From NCBI GenBank assembly GCA_025964055.1, contig JAOPZP010000179.1, positions 1 to 18,093 on the forward strand: a stretch of 18,093 bases of DNA, read 5' to 3'. This document shows positions 13,000 to 18,093 of the stretch, one piece after another. The stretch's first letter is position 1. Every line of letters begins with the position of its first letter. The notes beneath the pieces were generated by a model, which saw nothing but the letters and a program-made list of their open reading frames with translations, was not told the DNA's origin and searched no databases. Position numbers and translations under genes: made by a program. This DNA comes from Conexibacter sp. Its GTDB lineage: Bacteria; Actinomycetota; Thermoleophilia; Solirubrobacterales; Solirubrobacteraceae.

Positions 13000-14190
13000 C
13001 TACGGCCGGTTGCGCCCGTAGGCGTCGTGCGCGGTGACCCATTCCTCCGCCACGATCGCCGAGCCGAGCGACAGCTCGCCGCACAGCACCGTCGCCGCGA
13101 TGATCTCGGTGAGCTTGCGAACCTTGCCGGTGCCGTAGCAGCCGAGCAGCTCGAGGCATTCGCGCTGGGTCGCCAGGCCGGTGCCGCCGCCGTAGGTCGC
13201 GACGATCAGCGACGGGATCGTGATCGAGTAGTAGTAGTCGCCGTCGGGCCGCAGCTCGGCGTGCACGAACGCCGCCGAGGACTCCGCCACGTTGGCCACG
13301 TCCTGGCCCGTCGCGATGAACATCGCGGTGATGCCGTTGGCCGAGTGCGCTCCGTTGTTGTTGACGCCCGACATGAAGCCGCCGAGGTTGGAGACCTGGC
13401 GCGCCCGGAACATCAGCTCGCTGCTGGAGTTCATCACCGAGCGCATCAGCGCATCGGGGATCGTCGCCTCGGCCACCACGCGCTTGCCGCGCGTGTGCAG
13501 CATGTTGACCTGCGAGCTCTTCTTGTCGGTCGCGAAGTTCGACTCCAGGAAGTACTGCTCGATGCCCGGGTACTGCTCGACGATCCACGTGCAGGCGGCC
13601 TGGGTCGCCTTGCCCGTGAGGTTCTGGCCGGCGGCGTCGCCGGTGGTGTAGTTGAAGCGGGTGTAGAGGATCCGGCTGGCGGAGTACTGCTCGATGTCCT
13701 TCAGCCTGCCGGTCGACGTCGTCGCCTCCGCGACGGCCTTGATGTCGTCGAAGCGCTCCACGAGCCACTCGCCGAACGCGCGGGCCTCGCGGGCGCTGGG
13801 GAAGATGAAAGACGGCGCGCGCTGCATGTGGTCCTCGAGGATCGTCGTCGTGACGCCCCCGGCCTCGTGCAGCAGCTTCATGCCGCGGTTGTAGCTGGCG
13901 ACCAGCGTGCCCTCGGCGGTGGCCAGCGGGACGTAGAACTGGCCCTGGGCGTGCTCGCCGTTGACCAGGAGCGGGCCCGCGATGCCGAGCGGCACCTGTG
14001 CGACGCCGGTGAAGTGCTCGATGTTGCCGGGCAGCGTCGCGGGGTCGACGGAGTACTGCGCGACGTGCTCCAGCGAGGCGCCGGTCTGCTCGGCGAGGAA
14101 CTCCTGGCGCAGCCGGGCGGCGTCGCGGGTGTAGTCGTCGGCGCGGTCGCGGGGGACCGGCGTCCGGTCCTGGGCAGCGTCGATGGTCAT
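13000..14190 (-). CDS. hmgA: HMG-CoA reductase (class I type)
   Basis: This 396-residue enzyme starts with ATG at 14190, preceded by a perfect AGGAG ribosome site. It should reduce 3-hydroxy-3-methylglutaryl-CoA to mevalonate with NAD(P)H in the cytoplasm. Family motifs are complete: PLATAEGTLVAS (catalytic Glu93), GDAAGQN (184-190, cofactor site), TDKKSSQVN (catalytic Lys223), MFIATGQD (Asp297), YGGGTGLATQRECLELLG (333-350) and the C-terminal catalytic His388 in TAHDAYGR. It lacks membrane segments, as expected for a prokaryotic enzyme. The GGGTG block and overall order fit the class I family rather than the catabolic class II type; this assignment is by motif memory. No other mevalonate-pathway gene is in the window. 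It is divergent from TetR-5, and palindromes lie between them. The zinc-ribbon gene lies downstream. Confidence 0.95.
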   Translation of the reverse strand: MTIDAAQDRTPVPRDRADDYTRDAARLRQEFLAEQTGASLEHVAQYSVDPATLPGNIEHFTGVAQVPLGIAGPLLVNGEHAQGQFYVPLATAEGTLVASYNRGMKLLHEAGGVTTTILEDHMQRAPSFIFPSAREARAFGEWLVERFDDIKAVAEATTSTGRLKDIEQYSASRILYTRFNYTTGDAAGQNLTGKATQAACTWIVEQYPGIEQYFLESNFATDKKSSQVNMLHTRGKRVVAEATIPDALMRSVMNSSSELMFRARQVSNLGGFMSGVNNNGAHSANGITAMFIATGQDVANVAESSAAFVHAELRPDGDYYYSITIPSLIVATYGGGTGLATQRECLELLGCYGTGKVRKLTEIIAATVLCGELSLGSAIVAEEWVTAHDAYGRNRP

Positions 14191-14227
14191 GCGTTCTCCT
14201 GCTCGGGATCGTCGTTGGCGGCGTCAG

Positions 14228-14237
14228 CATCGCGATG
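14228..14237. promoter_or_regulatory. Candidate operator CATCGCGATG between HMG-CoA reductase and TetR-5
   Basis: This perfect 10-bp palindrome lies 38 bp upstream of the HMG-CoA reductase start. The palindrome GCGATCGC (14247-14254) lies 9 bp further on. The position suits TetR-5 control of the divergent reductase gene. Confidence 0.4.
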
Positions 14238-14261
14238 TCTACCAGAGCGATCGCGACCCAA

Positions 14262-14275
14262 GTACCGTTCCGTAC
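14262..14275. promoter_or_regulatory. Candidate operator GTACCGTTCCGTAC before TetR-5
   Basis: Five of seven base pairs of this 14-bp element are symmetric, with GTAC at both ends. It ends 4 bp before the proposed TetR-5 ATG at 14280 and contains TACCGT, which could be a -10 hexamer. The size and symmetry are typical of TetR operators. Confidence 0.45.
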
Positions 14276-14279
14276 CCGC

Positions 14280-14924
14280 ATGGCCCGGCCTACCCTCACC
14301 AGCGCGCAGCGAACCGAGCAGGACCGCCGCCACCACCGGCAGCTGCTGGAGGGCATGGCCCGCTGCGTGTCGCACAACGGCTACGGCGCGACGACGATCG
14401 CCGACGTGGTCCGCGAGGCACGCGTCTCCAAGTCCACGTTCTACGCGCACTTCGCCGACAAGGAGGCGTGCTACGTGGCGCTCTACTCCGCGGCGGTCGA
14501 CAACGTGCTCGACGCGATGCGCGCGGCCGACGCGGCGGCGGCGGCCGACGGACTTCCGTGGCGCGCCCATCTCGACGCGGTCAACGGCGCCTACCTCGAG
14601 TCGCTCGCCGCGGGTGGCGAGCTGACGCGCTCGCTGCTGATCGAGATCCAGACCGCGGGCTCCGCGGCGCTGGCGATGCGCCGCGACGTGCTGGACCGCT
14701 ACGTGGTGCTCATGGGTGACGTGGCGTCGCGCCTGCGCGAGGGCGACGCGCGCCTGCAGACGCTCACGCCGGGCCTGGTGCTCGGCGCGGTGGGCGGCAT
14801 CAACGAGATCGTCATGCGCGCGATCGAGACCGGCCCGGTGACCGGGGTCGCGGCGCTGGCGGGCGTGACGGGCGACCTCTGGGCCGCGTTGCTCACCGCT
14901 CCGGCGCCGGCCCCGGCACCCTGA
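14280..14924 (+). CDS. TetR/AcrR family transcriptional regulator (TetR-5), divergent from HMG-CoA reductase
   Basis: The ATG at 14280 gives 214 residues with the usual short arm before helix 1. An in-frame ATG at 14235 would add 15 residues but would place candidate operators inside the gene. The helix-turn-helix (about residues 20-66) has GYGATTIADVVREARVSKSTFYAHFADKE in consensus positions. The recognition helix VSKSTFY differs from the SRRTFY of the other regulators here, and the LPxGRH arm is absent, so it belongs to another subfamily. The C-terminal domain is all-helical and Ala/Leu-rich, ending in a Pro-Ala tail. Its head-to-head arrangement with HMG-CoA reductase suggests it controls that gene. 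Its 3' end overlaps TetR-6 by 32 bp. Confidence 0.92.
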   Translation: MARPTLTSAQRTEQDRRHHRQLLEGMARCVSHNGYGATTIADVVREARVSKSTFYAHFADKEACYVALYSAAVDNVLDAMRAADAAAAADGLPWRAHLDAVNGAYLESLAAGGELTRSLLIEIQTAGSAALAMRRDVLDRYVVLMGDVASRLREGDARLQTLTPGLVLGAVGGINEIVMRAIETGPVTGVAALAGVTGDLWAALLTAPAPAPAP

Positions 14925-15552
14925 GCAGCCGCAGCTCGATCTCGACGATCGGGCCCAGCAGGGCCGGCAGCGAGGCGGCGCCCTCGTTCAGCAGGCGGTC
15001 GATCACGAGTTCGTGGATCGCGCCGACCGCGGCGCGGAAGATATAGGCCGGCGGCTCGGGCACGTCGCCGCCGATGGCGCGGTAGCTCTCCAGGAGCCGC
15101 TGCGCGAAGCGCTCGTGCACCGCGGCGCGGCGCTCAAGCGCGGCGGGGCCCGCTCCCAGGACCTCGACCAGGAAGGTCCGCGCGAACGCGGGGTTGTCGG
15201 CCAGGAGCTGCAGGTAGGCCTCGGTGCCGGCCCGCGCGCCGGCGAGCAGGCCGCGTCCCGCCTGCGCCTCGGCCTGCGCGATCTCCTCCAGCAGGCCGGC
15301 GACGCCGGCGTCGTAGGCGGCGAGGAAGCACTCCTCCTTGTTGGCGAAGTGCTCGTAGAAGCTGCGGCGCGAGACGCCCGCGCGCTCGATGACGTCGGCG
15401 ACGGCCACGTTGGCATAGCCCTTGCTCGCCGTCGCGTCGGCCATGGCGACGAGCATCCGGTCGCGCTGGGACTCCGCGACCACCTCGCGCGGCGCGGCGT
15501 GCCGGCCGCGCGGCAGGACGCGGAGCGGCGGGGTTTGGCCGTGCCCGCTCAT
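14893..15552 (-). CDS. TetR/AcrR family transcriptional regulator (TetR-6), divergent from the Baeyer-Villiger monooxygenase
   Basis: The ATG at 15552 gives 219 residues; the in-frame extension to 15624 would run through the intergenic palindrome and is rejected. The N-terminus carries LPRGRHAAPREVV (residues 13-25), the same basic arm as in TetR-3 and TetR-4, then SQRDRML and a helix-turn-helix with VIERAGVSRRSFYEHFANKEE (about 54-74). The ligand domain includes LVEVLGAGPAALERR, close to the TetR-1, -3 and -4 version. It is head-to-head with the monooxygenase gene, with 61 bp between start codons, so it probably represses that gene and itself. A TACGAT -10-like hexamer overlaps the ACGATATCGT palindrome. 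Confidence 0.93.
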   Translation of the reverse strand: MSGHGQTPPLRVLPRGRHAAPREVVAESQRDRMLVAMADATASKGYANVAVADVIERAGVSRRSFYEHFANKEECFLAAYDAGVAGLLEEIAQAEAQAGRGLLAGARAGTEAYLQLLADNPAFARTFLVEVLGAGPAALERRAAVHERFAQRLLESYRAIGGDVPEPPAYIFRAAVGAIHELVIDRLLNEGAASLPALLGPIVEIELRLLRVPGPAPER

Positions 15553-15556
15553 GGAA

Positions 15557-15566
15557 ACGATATCGT
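15557..15566. promoter_or_regulatory. Candidate operator ACGATATCGT between TetR-6 and the monooxygenase
   Basis: This perfect 10-bp palindrome is 4 bp upstream of the TetR-6 ATG (minus strand) and 47 bp upstream of the monooxygenase ATG. It overlaps a possible -10 hexamer on the minus strand. It is a strong position for an autoregulatory TetR site. Confidence 0.45.
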
Positions 15567-15572
15567 ACCATC

Positions 15573-15588
15573 GAGACAGCAGTGTTCC
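15573..15588 (+). promoter_or_regulatory. GAGACAGCAGTGTTCC element before the monooxygenase
   Basis: The element contains ACA-N4-TGT and resembles the sites before TetR-3 (ACAGCAGTATGTTT) and TetR-4 (GAGACATGTATGTTTC). It lies 25 bp upstream of the monooxygenase ATG. It may be a shared regulator-binding site or a promoter element. Confidence 0.35.
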
Positions 15589-15613
15589 TACGAGTGATCC
15601 CGGAGCGGCCCCG

Positions 15614-17140
15614 ATGACCCCCACCTCCCAGCACGCGAACGGCAGCGCGCCCCGTCACGTCCGCGTCGGCATCATCGGTGCCGGCTTCGGCGGCCTGGGC
15701 ACCGCCATCCGCCTCAGCCAGCAGGGCGACGACGACTTCCTGATCTTCGAGCGCGCCGCCGACGTGGGCGGCACGTGGTGGGCCAACACCTATCCCGGCT
15801 GCCAGTGCGACATCCCCTCACACCTCTACTCGTTCTCGTTCGCGCCGAACCCGAACTGGTCGCGCACCTACCCCAAGCAGCCCGAGCTGCGCGACTACCT
15901 GCGCTCCACCGCCGAGCGGTTCGGCGTCTACGACCGCGTGCGCTTCGACTGCCCGGTCACCGCCGCCGACTGGGACGACGCCGCCGGCGTCTGGCGCCTG
16001 GAGACCCCGCAGGGCACCTACACCGCCGACCTCGTGGTCGCCGCGCCCGGGCCGCTCAGCGAGCCGTCGATCCCCGAGCTGCCCGGGCTCGACACGTTCG
16101 CGGGAACGGTCTTCCACACCGCGACCTGGAACCACGACCACGACCTGACCGGCCGCCGCGTCGCGGTCGTCGGCACGGGCGCCTCGGCGATCCAGGCCGT
16201 TCCGGAGATCCAGCGGGTCGCCGCGCACCTCGACGTCGTGCAGCGCACGCCGCCGTGGGTGGTCCCCCACCGCGACCGCCCGATCACCCGCGCGGAACGG
16301 TTCCTCTACAACAAGGTCCCGGCGCTGCAGCGCGCCGTGCGCACCGCCGTCTACTTCGCCCGCGAGCTGCTCGTGCCCGGACTCGTCTACCGCCCGCAGA
16401 TCATGAAGGTCGTCGAGAAGCTGGCCCGCAGGCACATCGCCGACCAGGTCCCCGACGCCGAGTTGCGCCGCCGGGTGACGCCCGACTACGCGATCGGGTG
16501 CAAGCGCATCCTGCCGTCCAACAAGTGGTATCCGGCGCTGGGCGAGCCCAACGTCGAGCTGGTCACCGACGGGATCACCGAGGTGCGCCCGGAGGGCTAC
16601 GTGACGGCCGACGGCACGCTGCACGAGGTCGACACGCTGATCTTCGCGACCGGCTTCTACGTCACCGACATCCCGCTGGCCAACATCGTCACGGGCCGCG
16701 ACGGCCGCCGGCTGGCCGACGTGTGGCATCGCTCGCCGCAGGCCTACCGCGGCACCGCGGTGACCGGCTTCCCGAACCTGTTCCTGCTCGTCGGCCCCAA
16801 CGTCGGGCTGGGCCACAACTCGATCGTGTTCATGATCGAGGCCCAGATCAACTACGTGCTGGACGCGCTGGCGCAGATGCGGCAGCGGGGCGCGGGGACC
16901 GTCGAGGTCCGCCGCGACGCGCTGGAGGCCTACAACAACCGGCTGCAGGGCCGGATGGGCCGCACCGTGTGGAACTCCGGCGGGTGCGCCAGCTGGTACA
17001 TCGACGCCGAGGGGCGCAACACCACGATCTGGCCGGACTTCACCTTCCGGTTCTGGCACGAGACGCGCGCGTTCGACGCCGCGGCGTACGAGCTGGCGCC
17101 CGCGGGGGTGCCGGCCGAGCCCGTGGCGCTGGCGTCCTAG
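15614..17140 (+). CDS. Flavin-containing Baeyer-Villiger-type monooxygenase
   Basis: The ATG at 15614 has GGAG 8 nt upstream and gives 508 residues; the longer open frame from 15422 overlaps TetR-6 and is rejected. Motifs in order are the FAD Rossmann GxGxxG in GIIGAGFGGLG (19-29), GGTWWANTYPGCQCD (52-66), the Baeyer-Villiger fingerprint FxGxxxHxxxW (F162, G164, H168, W172), the NADPH Rossmann VVGTGASA (185-192), and FATGF (344-348). The last fingerprint residue is followed by N rather than the usual P/D. The enzyme should use NADPH, FAD and O2 to insert oxygen next to a ketone carbonyl, giving an ester or lactone; alicyclic, steroid or terpenoid ketones are typical substrates. The actual substrate is unknown. 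It is divergent from TetR-6. Its TAG is 4 bp from the stop of the convergent copper protein gene. Confidence 0.95.
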   Translation: MTPTSQHANGSAPRHVRVGIIGAGFGGLGTAIRLSQQGDDDFLIFERAADVGGTWWANTYPGCQCDIPSHLYSFSFAPNPNWSRTYPKQPELRDYLRSTAERFGVYDRVRFDCPVTAADWDDAAGVWRLETPQGTYTADLVVAAPGPLSEPSIPELPGLDTFAGTVFHTATWNHDHDLTGRRVAVVGTGASAIQAVPEIQRVAAHLDVVQRTPPWVVPHRDRPITRAERFLYNKVPALQRAVRTAVYFARELLVPGLVYRPQIMKVVEKLARRHIADQVPDAELRRRVTPDYAIGCKRILPSNKWYPALGEPNVELVTDGITEVRPEGYVTADGTLHEVDTLIFATGFYVTDIPLANIVTGRDGRRLADVWHRSPQAYRGTAVTGFPNLFLLVGPNVGLGHNSIVFMIEAQINYVLDALAQMRQRGAGTVEVRRDALEAYNNRLQGRMGRTVWNSGGCASWYIDAEGRNTTIWPDFTFRFWHETRAFDAAAYELAPAGVPAEPVALAS

Positions 17141-17144
17141 CGCC

Positions 17145-18093
17145 CTACTGGACCCGGAACGCCCCGCGCATGAACGGGTGGATCCGGCAGAAGTAGGTGT
17201 AGGTGCCGGTCGACAGGTTCGACGGCGTCGCCCAGGTCAGGCGGTTGGCCGCCGGGGAGGCGCCGACCGGGCCGAAGCCCAGCTGCCCGGAGTCGAACTG
17301 CGTGCCGGGCAGGCCGTTGGCCAGCGGGTAGGAGATGCCGGTCGGCCGGTTGCACGGCGCGCGGCAGGTCGTGATCGAGTGCCACTCGACGTTGGGGTCG
17401 TCCTGGTTGAGGAACGACAGGCTCTGACCCTGCGGCACGACCGGCACCTGGTCGCGGTCGTACAACAGGCCCAGGTCGCCAGGCTGGAACTGGAAGCCCT
17501 TGATGTTGACCTGCGTGACGGTCTGGCCGTCGGCGGACTTGCGGGGATCGCGGTAGATCGGCTTGCCGCTGCCGCCGTGGTTGTCGTTCTCGGGCAGGTG
17601 GCCGTGGGTGAGCTCGCCGTTCGGATCGACGCGCGTGGCGAACGGATCGGGCCCCGTCGTCTGATGCGGCGAGACGAAGAGCAGGACGATGCCCATGTTC
17701 TCGTACCACGAGGACTGCCGGGCGTCGTAGGTGGCGCTGATGTCGATCCGGTCGCCGGCCTTCAGCGCGACGCGCCAGCGGGGCTTGGAGGCCGTCAGCG
17801 AGACGTCCCAGGACACCGGGCCCGCCGGGTCGTAGTACTTGGCCTGCGAGCGGAAGACCAGCTTGCGGCCGGCGCCGTCGCGGCTGACGCTGATGTCGTC
17901 GCGCAGGCCGCCGGGGTGCAGGTGGCCGACGGCCGCGACGACCGTCGCGTCGTAGGGCATGGAGATCTCGTTCTGCCGGTGGCCGTCGGCGTAGGGCGAG
18001 ACCGCCTCCTCGTCGGGGAACGTGAACTGCCCGTCGGCGCCGCCGCTGTGCTGGGCGACGTCGAAGACCGGGTAGCCCCAGCCGCGGCGCACG
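17145..18093 (-). CDS. Copper protein: PHM-like domain plus C-terminal cupredoxin (5' end outside window)
   Basis: At least 315 residues are visible; the frame is still open at the right edge, so the N-terminus, and any signal peptide, is missing. The C-terminal domain (about 190-315) is a cupredoxin. Type 1 copper ligands are visible: His in VEWHS (238), then Cys302, His305 and Met308 in YFCRIHPFM. The upstream domain (about 40-142) has an HxH pair in VGHLHPGG (57, 59) and a Met in YENMGI (133), in an arrangement like the CuM site of peptidylglycine/dopamine monooxygenases (H, H, M). A His-rich linker (LTHGHLPENDNHGG, 161-174) joins the domains. It is likely extracytoplasmic and either an oxidoreductase or a copper-binding electron carrier. 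The cupredoxin call is firm; the PHM-like call is by motif pattern and less sure. Confidence 0.82.
   Translation of the reverse strand, partial: VRRGWGYPVFDVAQHSGGADGQFTFPDEEAVSPYADGHRQNEISMPYDATVVAAVGHLHPGGLRDDISVSRDGAGRKLVFRSQAKYYDPAGPVSWDVSLTASKPRWRVALKAGDRIDISATYDARQSSWYENMGIVLLFVSPHQTTGPDPFATRVDPNGELTHGHLPENDNHGGSGKPIYRDPRKSADGQTVTQVNIKGFQFQPGDLGLLYDRDQVPVVPQGQSLSFLNQDDPNVEWHSITTCRAPCNRPTGISYPLANGLPGTQFDSGQLGFGPVGASPAANRLTWATPSNLSTGTYTYFCRIHPFMRGAFRVQ

Noticed and set aside
13027..14625. 532-residue plus-strand frame opposite HMG-CoA reductase
   Set aside because: Low-complexity antisense shadow. The minus strand carries all HMG-CoA reductase motifs.
15775..17196. Out-of-frame and antisense ORFs over the monooxygenase (15775-17196 plus, 15818-17059 minus)
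   Set aside because: Arg/Ala/Gly-rich shadows. The 15614 frame carries both Rossmann motifs and the Baeyer-Villiger fingerprint.
1..18093. CRISPR arrays, tRNA/rRNA genes, insertion sequences, prophage or integration sites
   Set aside because: I saw no spaced direct repeats, cloverleaf-like sequence, transposase or integrase motifs, or terminal inverted repeats anywhere in the window.

Overview
The window comes from a very GC-rich genome. Genes are densely packed with short overlaps, GTG starts are common, and long spurious ORFs lie opposite nearly every gene. A complete set of six Mce proteins, many paralogous TetR regulators, small secreted proteins and several copper or flavin oxidoreductases together suggest a soil actinobacterium. 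My best guess is the Thermoleophilia/Solirubrobacterales side (Conexibacter or Solirubrobacter-like). That placement is inference from gene content; there is no rRNA or other phylogenetic marker here.

Layout. Position 1-51 holds the possible first 17 codons of a minus-strand gene. Position 52-376 is non-coding, with a 10-bp tandem repeat and a 13-bp-stem hairpin. Position 377-8903 is one minus-strand operon of six consecutive Mce/MlaD-domain proteins, transcribed from 8903 toward 377. Every junction overlaps by 4 bp or 1 bp. Divergent from it, at 9059-9778, is a secreted four-cysteine protein of unknown function, followed by two perfect tandem hairpins (9792-9852).

Position 9887-15552 is a regulator-rich block. 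It has six TetR-family proteins, one with a degenerate DNA-binding region and a CX3CX2C cysteine cluster. Within it lie a class I-type HMG-CoA reductase (13000-14190, minus) and a 33-residue zinc-ribbon microprotein (12799-12900, minus). A flavin-dependent Baeyer-Villiger-type monooxygenase (15614-17140, plus) is divergent from the last TetR. At the right edge (17145-18093, minus, incomplete) is a copper protein that joins a PHM-like HxH...M copper domain to a C-terminal cupredoxin domain.

How the genes may work together (inference). The Mce array would form the periplasmic part of a lipid or sterol/isoprenoid importer. No MlaE/YrbE permease or ATPase is in the window, so these must lie elsewhere. 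HMG-CoA reductase and a Baeyer-Villiger monooxygenase, each divergent from its own TetR, would fit ligand-controlled isoprenoid or steroid-like lipid metabolism. Candidate operators lie in these divergent regions: CATCGCGATG and GTACCGTTCCGTAC (HMGR/TetR), ACGATATCGT (BVMO/TetR), and a recurring ACA-N4/6-TGT element before three transcription units. The most unusual items are the PHM-cupredoxin fusion, the zinc-ribbon microprotein, the Cys-cluster TetR, and the permease-less six-gene Mce operon.
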